In this document: in pieces, positions 11,661 through 25,200 of the stretch
How the letters are laid out: each line of letters begins with the position of its first letter
Numbering within the stretch: the stretch's first letter is position 1
Assembly (NCBI GenBank): GCA_025642065.1
Contig: JAODUP010000226.1
Span: forward strand, 46,001-110,000
Reading direction: 5' to 3'
Source of the DNA: Paralvinella palmiformis
Lineage: Eukaryota; Annelida; Polychaeta; Terebellida; Alvinellidae
DNA: 64,000 nucleotides
Translations under genes and position numbers: made by a program
Notes under the pieces: model-generated
What the model was told of the DNA's origin: nothing
Seen by the model: the letters and a program-made list of their open reading frames with translations, nothing else
The model's database searches: none

Positions 11661-14600
11661 TGCGTGCATTTATGCACACATCAAGTTAAGTTTTCTTCTC
11701 CATAATGTGGATAGTGAGCTACCTGGTGATGTCACAGTAATATAGAATAAATCAGAGAACAGCCGTCTTCCAGCACATGCCTTGTTTTTGCTAAACTTGA
11801 TTACCTCTCAATTACCAGGACATTCCAATGATGCAGGTTAGAGCACTGCACTACAAACCACCACCTTCTTGGTTTGAATCCACCTCATACCTGTGTTTGT
11901 GGGATATATTTCCCTAGACGTATGTTCCAGATGTGACCTCAACCGGTTAATTAGCATATTGTGATTGGCTAACAGATCAGTGTGTGTCAGTGAAGCATAT
12001 CAAATGTAATTGACCACATAATATCCTCTGCCTTTTCTTTAGCATTATGTTAATTGAAACCAATTAAGAGTTTCATTTCATCAAATAGAATGTAATTATT
12101 TAGTTCAAAAACTAGTTGAAATTTACTTATTCCATGACTCTTGTCTGACGTAATTACACTAATATGTCCAAAATAAAGATATGTCACTTACCGAAAAAAT
12201 AATAAAGATATTTCTGATTATAAAAAAGCACATCGTTGGTAAAACTGAAATACAAGTGGAGTACATGCTGACTTACGAAGATAATACATGAGGACTCTAG
12301 TGAGAAATGTCTCATGTACCAGGATGATCACTGATGATCATAAACGTCTCGGAACCTGTCTGTATCAAGAAAGAAACAAGCAGCTCATCTGAACTCCGAC
12401 TCGATCTCAAGTATTTTGAAGCATCCACCAGCAGCTGGCTTAGCCAATTTTGAATGCAGTGCAACATGACTTTCTCCATTATCGGTGGTGGACATGGAAG
12501 TGTTATCAATGTAAATTCCATCTCAGACGGCTGTCAGAGATGTCATAGATCTTTGATAGTTCTACGTTTCATGAGACATTCTCCGTGGCTTTAAGTTCTG
12601 TCAAACTCAGAGGGCACATAAACTAATAAAAATGGCATATATCCAACAACACAGTTTAATGTTAAATGTGAACATATTTAGTTTTAGATGTTTATGCATT
12701 AATTATTATTATTATTATAATACCACATTCATATAGGCCTCTCCATGGTATTGTGTCATATGTTCAGAAATGCTTTACATATAAAATACAATTTGACAAT
12801 AAAAATATTTAAAATGTCTAGCAGAAATGGACGTCAGACATATTATTTAAATGCCAGTGCCTAGATATTAATTAATTGTCAAAGTGGACTAGAAAGAAGT
12901 GAGTCTTTAATAGCTTTTTGAATGTACTTATTGTTCTTGCTTCCCTGATGTTGCTGGAAAGTTCAGTCCAAAAACTTGGAGCAGCATGAATAAAACAACT
13001 TTTTCCGTAAGCCATTCGTATCCTAGGTGTTACTAATATCAACAAATTCAGAGATTTCAAAGTTCTACTTGGTCTGTATACAAACAGCATATCATTGGTA
13101 TAGAGAAGTGAGTGATCATTCAGAGCATCATATGTGTGTACCAGGAACTTGTATTTGATCCTGTAGCGTGTGGGTAGCCAGTGAAGTTCCTTCAGGCAGG
13201 ACTGGTGTGATGTGACTATGGCAAGATTTTCTGCCGGTAATGCATGTTGCTGTATTCTAGACATGCTGTAGTTTGTCTATTAACTTATTGGGAAGACAAT
13301 TTAACAGCAAAAAGTCTGTTCACTGGTGATTTATTGTTTCATTAGACATGTAGCATCTGATGCGACTGATCTTCCATAATTGACCCTAACCTGATCTGCA
13401 TACAGCGTTCACCTGTTGTTCCATGGTCATGTTGGAGTCAAACATGATGCCTAGATTCCTCACAGATGATGTAGATGGAATTAAAGAATTGCCTATATTA
13501 ACATTAATCCATGCTTTTGGAATTATCCCTAGGGGAGAATAGCATGACTTCTGTCTTGTCTGCATTTAACTTGAGCATGTTACGGTGCATCCAGGACTTC
13601 ATGTCTTTCAGACAACTCTCAATACACATTAGAGCTTCAAATTGTGCAAGGTTATCTTTGGGTTTGAATGGTAAATACAGTTGGGTGTCATCAGCATAAA
13701 AGTGATGGCGTAATTCATGGGTTCTTATGACATCACCAGGTGGCTTGGTGTAAATAACATAATTTTTCGGACATGGTACAGATCCCTGAGGTATGCTACA
13801 TTCCATCGAGGCAGGTTTGGACAGTTGACCTTCGACACACACAGTCTGGTACCTGACAAATCAAGCAAAACGAGCACGAAACACAACCTTGATCAAGAGA
13901 CTGTAGAATGTGATTTTATACTTTGAGCAGAGCTGACTCTGTTGAGTGATACTTCTGTATGCTGATAGATAACATTCATGGAGACAGTTTATCACAAGGT
14001 GGCATTCCAGGCAAACACCAACAACCTTTTCCATCACCTTAGAGATGAACTGGAGGTTAGACCCCTGTCAATAAATTGTAGTGTAATGTTTCAGGGTATC
14101 AGGATTCAGTACTGTTTTTTTTTTAGAAGAGGCCTGATACATGCACACTTGAACAGTTGAAGTCCATGGGAACGTAGCTCGCCTCCCTTGAAGTATTTAT
14201 ATTTGTCATGAGCAGTAGGAGCTTATCCAGACATTCCTTTAACGGCCATGTCAGCATGGGATCAAGTTCACAAGATTTATCAGGCGATTTCATGATAATG
14301 ACTATTGGGATGCAGGCGCAAATGCCAGAAGTGGTTCGGACACATCTGCAGGTGTTTCGGTAACTGGCTAACATGGTTAGAGTGTAAATCATATCTGAAG
14401 GTATCAATCTTCTGTGTAAAGAAATTACTAAAACCCTACGCTAGTTCCTTCAGTGGTCCTCCATTTTGTAGGGTGGAGGCGCTACTCTCACCCAAGAGAT
14501 GCTTTATTAGCCAATAGATGCCTTCAGCGTCACATCCCTGGGCATTTACTTTATCCCAGTAGTACACCAGTTTGTTCATGACTACACGCTTGTAAGTGTG

Positions 14601-14839
14601 TGGCATGTGCAGTTTTTCTATATTTGTCAATGACAAAAATAATTTTAACGTGTCAACAAGAACCTCAAATGTTTTTGTTAATGCAGGAATAATTTATTGA
14701 AAGCATAATTAATAATGTCAAAATATAACGAATAATATCTTTTTGTTCAGTTTGCTTTTAAAATTTCACAAAATAACTGTATGTACCCTAAAATGGACAT
14801 TTGGCTATAGATCCTTTACTCTTCTTAATATAGGAATTA

Positions 14840-14897
<58 letters not shown>

Positions 14898-15735
14898 TGG
14901 TGAGTGAGTGAGTGAGTGAGTGAGTGAGTGAGTGAGTGAGTGAGTGAGTGAGTGAGTGAGTGAGTGAGTGAGTGAGTGAGTGAGTGAGTGAGTGAGTGAG
15001 TGAGTGAGTGAGTGAGTGAGTAGCATATGTCGTGCTATGACAATAAATGATATTTTATAACAAATAAAGTTATACTATGTGTTTGTTATTGAGGTTGTAG
15101 ATGAGAATGGACAGGATGTGACACCTTTACCATTAAGTCAGATTGATACAAATGCTTTAAGAAAGAACCAAGCTAATGTAGTTGGTGAAAGCTCGGCTGC
15201 TACAGTAAGTATTAATATTAAATATTCTCTAAAGAATATTTAGGTAGAATATGATTGAAACCAGTTTATCTAAGATCTTTCTACTTAAATATTTCTATCA
15301 TTATATGATACAAATAATAATAAACTGAATTAACAATAAACTCTATCAGGAAACTGTATTATTTCATATATTTGTGTTAATTTCACTATGTAAATGGCCT
15401 ACAGCAAGTCTGACTTTATCATACTTTCAATGTCAAGTTATCTATAATGAATAATCCGTAATTATATTTTGGCCGACATGTCACAACTGAAAATTTAAGA
15501 TGTCACACTCAGTCGCTTAAGTGATCTCATATATATTTCAGCACATATACATTTAGCATGTTTCATTATTTATATAAAACAGTGTATCTGTGAAACACGT
15601 TTGAAAGCAAATCAAAAGGTTCACTAAACGTTTATAACTATTGGATACATATATACATAAAGTTTCATTAATTTAATAAGTTGTTTTGTTTGTTTGAAAG
15701 TTTAATGTTAGGAAACAAATTGGTATCACGTACAT

Positions 15736-15768
<33 letters not shown>

Positions 15769-16125
15769 AATTACTATTATCATGATAAATACTTAAGAGA
15801 TCTATTACTATATACTACAATATATAATTCAAACTGTGTTCTTGATTACTACTTTTCTTCTTTACTGCCTGAAAAATTTGTTAGGAATGGTTTAAGAGTC
15901 TTCAAGGCACAAAAATATTTTACAGCTGTCCAGCTATTTTAGTGCTTGGAGGTCAATATAACTTTAACCTTTTGACCTTTATTTCAAATTGGACAAACCT
16001 GTAAATATATCACACCACAATATCTTGATTTGTTTGTATGTATGTGTGTGTGTGTGTATTAGGTTATTAATAAAATATTTTGAAAAACTAAGATGTTTTA
16101 TAACTTCTATCTCTATTTTATATCT

Positions 16126-16156
<31 letters not shown>

Positions 16157-16236
16157 CATCTGTGAAAAACTACGTAGTCATTAATATGGTGTCATTCTCA
16201 TTGGATAAAATCAAAATCAGTAAATTCCAAATGGAC

Positions 16237-16284
<48 letters not shown>

Positions 16285-19200
16285 CATGTATCTCCCCTTT
16301 CATATTCACTTCCACACTTCTACTTTTAATAATAACTTAATTAGTTTTGCCACACAAGACTGACAGTTAGTGATTACGTGTATTTGGGTGTCATATCAAT
16401 AGGTTAAACAATATTTGGAATAATTTAATGTTAATTATATAAAGATAAATGAGAACCAGCTATGTTATGATATTCGTGTCCACTAAGAATTCATCCATTT
16501 TGGAATTTGTCTATATCTGCTTTAATCAACTGGAATTGGTACATCAAGAATTAAACCATTAAGATAATGATGTATATCTTGCCAATATTTCTATCAAATA
16601 TTTCTATACCAGCCAACAGATCTGATGTCTCAGGCTTCAATATATCAACAAGGTACAGTGACGGCTAGTACTTTCGGTGGTGGACCATTTACAAGGTAGT
16701 TGATTTTTCCTTATTTAACTGCTAATGTCTGTTTAATTATATTTATGAAGGAAAGTCATTGTGATATTTTTTAACCAATTATCTGTTAAATTATTGAAAT
16801 CTGTAATTCCAGTCCAGGCTTTATATATTTCAATAGTAAACAAAGACGGCTTTATGTAGTTGGCCTGCGTCAAAGACAAATAGATATGAACATGTCATCC
16901 TTGTAACGCAGGCCTTGCATTAGCTTCCACTAAGATTTTGGATACATTCCAATATTCTTATCCTGACTTACAAAGCTCTAAATGAATTGGTGCCATCATA
17001 TATCTGTAACATTTGACCGTTGGCCATTCCAATATATTGCACACACGTGCACACACATACACACACACACACTGTGGAACCAACTTCCAGATGATTCTCA
17101 GTTCAATAAGGTGTTTCAGAACAGCACAGCTGAATGTGGTGCTCTATAACTCAAACATTAGTAGTAGTAGTAGTAGTAGTAGTATTGATCAAATTATGTT
17201 ATTTGACTTGGTCCTCCAGACTGGAAGTACATGCAAATTACAGCTTGTTAATTTTATTTAATTGCTAGCTGCACAAACATATATAACTTGATATTAATCA
17301 GTTAATCTCCTTGCTGCCATAAGACATAATTAACTAGATACATGAACTTGTTTATTATGTTGCACTTGCTACATATAGTGTCTCACTAACTGAATAACTG
17401 AATTACCATATGTAAAAACAAATATTTTATATAAAAACACATCTTAATTAAGTACAGATAGTCAAGTACATAACGTATATATGGTCAGCTGTTTTCAGGT
17501 TTCTATGGTTTGAACTATAACACATATCCTGAACTCTGATGATTATCTGCCTCTAGCCACACTGATACCCAAGTTATGTAGTACTGGCTATAAAGTCACC
17601 ATCAGTGGCTTATATTAGCAGTGTTTCTTCTGCCTCCGTGGTCTAACTGCTAGCGTGTTGGATCACAGATCACTACCATCTGAGTTCGAACAACGGCGTG
17701 AGCATATCTGATGGGTGTTTCATCTTTGACTTCCCTTCATTGCCTTTGGAGGTCGCTCTGTCCATTTAGCCTGTCATGTGCACAAAAGTGGCAGTAAAGC
17801 ATCAATCATCATCATCATCTACAATCAAACAGCCAGTCAGCAATAATCTTCTTCATATGCTGTGTACCATCAGAGAATATAATAATTCTCTTCACAGTTT
17901 GTATCTGTTAATTGAACAGATTCTCGTAAACATTAAGTCCAAATTAAGATAAATTTAGCCAGTAATTCTTCCCACATAATCATAGAACCCAGATCAGGGT
18001 TCACAGGTCTATTATTATGTGATATCAGGTCAGGGTTCAAATCTAACTCTGTACTCGGGGAATATTTCCCATCTTCATCCATATGGCCTAGATGTTGTAA
18101 ATACCATCAAACTTAAATAAAGCAATCACTTTCTCTCATGCAAATATCCTAGGTGTGACTAGCATCACAGCTAAAGAAAGCAGTCACTCACTCACTCATT
18201 CATTCAACTCACTCATTCAACTAAGTGTCCCATGTGTAAATAGTATTAAGGCTAAACACAAAACTCTCTACACAAACAAGATGAATACACATTATTCGAT
18301 AATTAAATGTGTAGTACTCGGACTGGTTTCTTTAATCTTGAAATATGTCAGAATACATAACTCTCTTCATAAATCAAATTACTCAATAATTGACGTATTT
18401 ATACAGATGATGTATTCACATTTGAATAAGTGAGTTTTCACTGTATGTAAATATTTGCTAACATGCTTTATGAAATATGTACAACAAGGGTATTCCTGAT
18501 TAATTACCATTCAAATATCAAATCATATTATAGGTCAGTATTCAGTGTTTCCCAGTCTGAACGATCTACTGGATCAATGACAGAAGATTTTGGTGAACCG
18601 GGAAGTGAAAACCTGTCAACGGGTTGGACTGGTGAGTAGTTTGTTGTTAACGGTAACTCACACACAATATATGGGAGTTAGGTAATTTTTATGATAACGT
18701 GTGTTGTATTGGGTGTTAAAAGTGTCGGAAGCTGTTCTTACAAAAGACACCGCGAGATCCCACTCATTCTAATCGTGTTGATGAACGCAATGATGCTGGT
18801 CATGATATATGTTTCATTGTGTGCCCTTTCTAGTAATAGCCAGCCAAAGAAACAATGTACAGTGAAATTATAAGTCAAATAATACCTTTTCCTCACAGAG
18901 TACTGTTTATATGAGGATAGGATTCCCTGGTCTGCTGGAAAATATTGTTCACGTTAAATTTTTTTGTTTTCTCATAGAAGATGGTGTGCATTATAACATT
19001 ATTCATTCTTATTGTAACATTTTATCTTTAATAATATTTTAATTAAAAAATGTTAGTTATGACGAGATTGTTGTCATGTTATTTGTCCTAATTGTTATTT
19101 TGTTTGAACAGAAACTAGGGTACAGTACAAACGGGAAGAGGTTATAGAGGATCTGATGGAAGAAGATCTAGAGAAGACAGTAGACATAGATTTGACAGAG

Positions 19201-22053
19201 ACGGAGACAATATGGCTTCTAGACATGCCGGGAGTTTGTGTCTCTCTAGAAAGTGAAGAAGCCGCAGCTATACGAGAACAAAATGCCAGATATTCTGAGG
19301 TAGGACATAACTAATTACAGATATTAGTAACATTATTATGACCATTAGCTCTGTTTACAGTATTTCTTTCTGTAAAATGTCTCTTTTAAATCTACCAATA
19401 TCTGTCTTATTATCTCTAATTGATTGTCTGTTTATCATCTATATCTCTAATTGATTGTCTGTTTATCATCTATATCTCTAATTGATTGTCATATATCTAT
19501 ATCTCAATTATTATATATCTATATCTCTCTAATTAATTATTATATTAATTACTACTAATCATTGTATCAGTTCTTCGATATCTCATTAGTAGTGTTATGA
19601 AGTTATTTTGGTATTACTATAGCTAAAGATGCTGCACGTTTTTCCTCTTATAATTAATGACCTTAGCAAGTTGTGTGGTTTGTTTTTATATACAGTAACA
19701 TCTGTATTAAGACATTCTGAGCTGAATGTCGAGCACCACATCTACTCAATCTTTGTATCAGTCCACAGCAAATTACATAATCAGCTCATTACAGTGAAAA
19801 ACATTTACTAATAATAAAAAAGGATGAGAGCGAGATAACAGTATTTGGCAATGATACCTTATTTGTGATATAAATTGGTGGACAAATGAAATTTTGAAAG
19901 ATAAAATATTTTTATGTAAATTTAAAAACAAATGAGTGATTGCATTTTTACCTCTTATTTCCTGAGAAATAATGGGATAGATGATCTCTCAGTGTTTAGA
20001 ACAAGTGGTCTATTAAGGCAAGTGGTCCAAATGACAGGTTTTACTGTATATGTTTACCCCGAGAGTGGCATTTTTCTATTGGGAAGACTTTAACGTTTTC
20101 TATTTAGCATATACGTTATGAAACATTATCCGTAAGACTTCCTATAATAATTAGGATGTTTCATCCATAATGAATACAATTAAATAGATGATGGAGCAAA
20201 AGAAAAAGAAAACAGAGCAGGTGACATTTGTAAGTAATTTGTCATCCAAATGTCATTTTAGTTGACATAGGTAGTGATAAAGATAAAGAAAGAGATTATT
20301 GACAGTGTGTCATCTACAGTTGAAGTAGCCTGTGGCATAATACGCGTTCTTTTATCACATTATAAACCTGATGCATGTTATTGCCAATGAATAAAGCCTA
20401 TTTCTGGTTGTTATCAAATGAACAGTTGAGTTTCTATTTGTTTGTTTTTTCTCTATGTAGCTGCATGCGATGTGTGACGTTTGATGTCATTTTTGAAATC
20501 ATTTAACTTTGGTTTGGATAACTTTATGTATGTGTTCTATAGGAATTGGTGTAAGCTCAAAGTTGTTGTCAGATATCGCATAAGTCGCATACAAATGTGA
20601 CATTTTAACTTGTCTTAAAAACTTATCTGTTAAAGTGATAGAATTATTAAGTGACAGGATAGAATAGCATGACATTTCACATTTTTTTAATAATTACATT
20701 TCTAGTGTGTTGAGTGTTTTATTAATGTAATTCACTTGTTTCATAAATTGAATTATTGAATTGATAACAAGAAAAATTCAAACTAATGTAGAAATCATAA
20801 GCTACCAAATAATAATAATAATTTGTATGTGTATGGGTGTGTATATGTGTTTTGACACATATGGATAATTTTTGTTTATTTTTAAAGCTCTTGAGTCTAG
20901 GCTTCGGTGAAAAGGTACAAATCAGATATACATTGTTGTAGTATATATGCTAATGTTAATATCTCACATGATATGCTGTAAATTCATTTTTTTAATTATT
21001 ACCCTGTAGTGATATGTCTGGTTTTGTTCATTAGTTGACATCAATGTCATTTGTTTTGTTAGAAAGTTCAAACAAAATTTTATAATCATTACAAATGGAT
21101 GACATAGTTTCAATGAATTTACAGTTTTCAGAATTAGCGAAACATTAGCATATAATTTTTCTATATTACCTAGTTGGCTGGGAGTTGTTATCACACACAC
21201 ACACACACAGGCTATCTACTTCTAGATGGTAGATAAGTAATGTTATGGTGTCAGTATACTTAATGGTTTGTGCTAATTGATGTACAAGTCACTAATGTCA
21301 CCTCATAAACTCTCTATATATATATTACTATGGATGTTTGTGATAGAGGCTTTAGACTAGTGATCATGTTTACACACTATACATAACAAATAGTTAATGA
21401 AAATTAATGTTAAAATAATACATCGTCAGCGTACTTTCTTTCTATATTGAAGGAAAACATGAGATGTTATTGTAAATTTTGGTGTTCATAACGATACTAT
21501 GAAGAACCCCCCCCCACCTCCTCCACCGTGATGGTTTTCACCTTTGATGGTATAGTTGTATGGCTCTAACCTGCCTAATACCATCACTTGTACTGTAATC
21601 ATTGTTGTTTAGAAGAAGAAAAAATCTGTTGATAAGTTCTCACTGGTCAGGAACGATAAGCTTGATGATACGCATGAATAGTATTTATATCATCTAGATT
21701 TATGCCTTGTCAGTATATTATATTTTAGTGTGACTGTTCACAATGTTAGAAAGTGTGCTATTATTCTACAAAACAACAAATATCAATATTTTGGTTTAGC
21801 CTCATGCTATTAAGATGTAGTGAATGTCACAATGGTATGTGCATGTCTTAGAAAAAGATCGGATGGAATCGGTTGTTGCTAGTTAATCAGTACTGTACTG
21901 CGTAGAAGGCAGTGTATAGTAAATATCTCAATGTATGTATATCATTATCAACCCTGTGTAGCAAAACATTAAAACTGAACTAAACATATTTAAACAATAC
22001 AAAATAGTGCATTGCTACGTAAAGATCCAAAAACAAATTTGGACATTTAAATG

Positions 22054-22105
<52 letters not shown>

Positions 22106-22206
22106 TTGCATATTTAAATGTACATTTCTCACCCATAAAATGTCAATAAAATTACTACTACTATAATCTATAGCTGATACACACCAATCATATTAATATT
22201 GGAATA

Positions 22207-22237
<31 letters not shown>

Positions 22238-25200
22238 CATGTGTGCGTGCATCTATGTATGCATGCATGCCCATATGTGTGTCTTTCTATCTGTTTGTGT
22301 GCACGTGTGTCTTGAGCTGATACCATGTGAACATTGCTTTTAGAATAATCTTTTTGTAAGACCTATTCTTTCAGATAGACTCGGGATATATCAGTACATT
22401 TAACAAGCCGGGATCTTTTTGTCTGTGATACTTCTAAAGAAATATTATTTGTTTAGCTCTATGTAACAGTGATGTGATGTTTTGATGGTTTCAGTTGGTG
22501 AAGAGTCGTTTAGGTAATGACAGATATATGGAGAGAGGAATGAACACATTTAATGAGCCGCCAAAATACAAGAATATACAAACCAGCAAAATATCATATA
22601 ATGTAAGTAATTTATCATTGTTATGCCATATTGTGTATTTGTTAAGGCACTGTACTACAGATGTCCAGTTTGTGGTACTGAATCCCAGTGTTACCTGTGT
22701 TTGTGTAATGTTTCAGCCTTCAGAAAAAGGCTAGTAACCCTTCAGACACATGTCCCAAATGTGACCAAAGTCATGGCTAAACCAATCACTCACTCACTCA
22801 GTATAGTGAAGATTTATTAATAGCTGAAAGCTAAAGAATTGGCATAAGAAGCCCCAGTTTCATTAGAAATAGGGTTTGTGTGTGTGCACTTTTCAGGTTC
22901 ACTAAATAAGATTAAAGAGTTCCTCCAGCAGTTAAAGTAGAAAATAGTATGGCCATTTATTATTTAGAATATTAGTCATGTCTAAATTTGCACACAATTG
23001 CTATAACAAGGATGTTTGTGCGAGATATTTTATGTATGATTTCACCAAACCGAAATTCGACGTGGTCACATGGCCTTCCTCCTCCTCCTGATTTGCCTCT
23101 TGTCTGACCTCAATGAGTTGATTTAGGGACCTTGTGTAATATCCATCTCTCTGGCAGCAGTCAGGAGTGCACGATGAATTGTGGGTGTGGCAGAATGCAA
23201 TGGTTGGGGCTGCACTAATAATAAGTAGAAAAATAAAGAAAACTATTACTTTTAGAGTGTCTGTGACCACTAATGTTGAATTCAGAGATATTGCACAACA
23301 GTAGCTACATAATGTTGGACCTGGATACGCAGTGTGTTTTCATTTAGAAAGCAATTCATTCCCTTTGAAAGCACATACTACAATATCGATTGACATCAGA
23401 ACAACTGGAATCACTCCTTCCCAGATGCTCCCAACCTGTTTTTGTATGCAAGTAAATCTACTATTCAGGGTTCCCACACATCCTGGAAAACCTGGAAAAT
23501 AACAAATTCATTTTCCAAGTCTTGGCAATGTCCTGGAATTTTACAAAATCAGGAAATATCCCGGAAAAAATATTGCCTGTGAAAATATTCACTTAGAATA
23601 AAAAATCCTGTGAATAAATTTCATGCCTGTAAAGAAAACTTCAATTGTAGAAGAAAAAGAGTACTGGTACATAGTTTTAATATCCCATCTCAGAAATTTA
23701 AATAAAAGTTGATGGATCAGACAGCTAGAAGGTGTAAGGAGGACACTGTACCATAAAAATGTCAATAATCAATCATTACATTAAATAAATATGATGTGCT
23801 TTTTCACAGGTATCTTTATTTATTGCCTTGTATCTTGTATACTTTGTCCTGGTAATGGTGCATTCATGGTCTAATGGTAGTGTGTTGGATCACAGATCAC
23901 TATAAACTCTGTTCGAATCTCAGCATGGGCATATCTGAAGGGTGTTTCATCTTTGGCTTCACTTCATTGACTTTGGAGGTCGCTCCACCTATTTAGCGTA
24001 CCTTGTCCCCAAAAGTCGCCATAAAACATCAATCATCATCATCTTCCTGGAAAATGTTAATTTTGTCCTGGAAATGTCTTGGAAAATAATATTTCCTTGG
24101 CTGTTGGAACAATGACTATCGAGTATTGTAGTAGCTAATGTTCTAGAATGATTTTTCTATGATAATTCTCACTGATGTTAAATAAATATTTCTTATCTTA
24201 TGTGTTGTTGATATGCAACATTAATTCCATAGCCGGTTCAACTGACGATGTAGGATTGCCCCTCCCCTCTTACCTACCTGTTTGTGAGTTGTTCAGGTAC
24301 ATGTTTCTTGATCCCGGAAGTTATCAACAGTTTCACCTTCAATATCCAAACTGAGCTCCTTATCACTACTACTTTTTTTAGATAGTCTAACTTCAATCTC
24401 TACATCCATATATCATTTGATGCCATTATATCCAATCATAAACAAGCGTATACACTGCACTTAACTGGTTAACCCTAGATCGTATGTGAGCTGACAGCTT
24501 ATATGGCAGCCATATACAGAGTCAATGACAAAAACATTTAATAAATCTGATCAGAACTGGAGTTACCCTTTAATATGATGGTTTGAGATTATTTATTTCA
24601 GTGGTTATTAAACTGATACCTGTTTATGTCTCTTTACAGACTTAGTACAGAACTTTTTATATAATGATGAAATTGTATTTAATAAATGTCATTTTAACAC
24701 GTTACATTTGGTATTTTACTTTTGTCTAGGATGTAGGAGTGAATGCCTCTACCTGGGACATGTATGATACATATCAGATTGTTAAACAGCTGGAAAACAA
24801 AGGTATCGCATACGTATCTATTGTGTTTATTTCATGTTGGCTAATACACATTTCAGTATTTCAATATTATCAATTGATTCATAATATGTTTTGTTTTATC
24901 ACCAATTTAACGTGTCAGGGCCAGATCATTTTTCTGAATTTTATTTGTTCTCTTCTCAGATAAAGAGGAGTCAGAAGAGGAAGATAGCACAGTTAGTCGA
25001 CCAGTGAGCACAGGAGATGAGAAACAGGATCAGACGAAAGAAGATGTCGAATCAGGATCTGGTGAGGCTGGTGCCAAAGAAGTTACCACTGTATCCCTAC
25101 ACAAATCAGTCGTAGGTTAGTAATATCTATAACACTTTATCTTATCCATCATATAGAATTTCTTCAGTTGTATGCTTTCAATGTAGATTAAACAGTTTTC

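Larger units (their letters stand above)
11507..24729 (+). other. DNAI4 introns 2-7, summary of non-coding content
   Basis: Intron 2 (11507-15093) is largely a decayed LINE plus SINE-B and the (TGAG)n satellite. Introns 3-5 hold microsatellites, SINE-A (17630) and SINE-B. Intron 6 (19300-22494) has a pogo-like MITE and the candidate alternative exons. Intron 7 (22603-24729) has SINE-B and a hAT-like MITE with a nested SINE-A. Remaining stretches are AT-rich with nothing recognisable. Confidence 0.6.

Noticed and set aside
12312..12521. 69-codon - strand ORF next to the LINE
   Set aside because: No recognisable domain. The region is bounded by inverted GAGAAATGTCTCATG / CATGAGACATTCTC, so it is more likely an unnamed repeat.
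14805..15026. Long Thr-His-Ser-Leu repeat ORF on the - strand
   Set aside because: It is only the translation of the (TGAG)n and (GT)n microsatellite.
18691..18873. 60-codon + strand ORF with hydrophobic stretch in DNAI4 intron 5
   Set aside because: Chance open frame; no homologue recognised and it begins in the intron just after the exon 5 donor.
23001..23270. - strand frame resembling a small secreted Cys-rich peptide (hydrophobic run then CHTHNSSCTPDCC)
   Set aside because: There is no ATG; the frame starts at GTG and stays open upstream without a Met until a stop. Inside a DNAI4 intron with no supporting splice sites.
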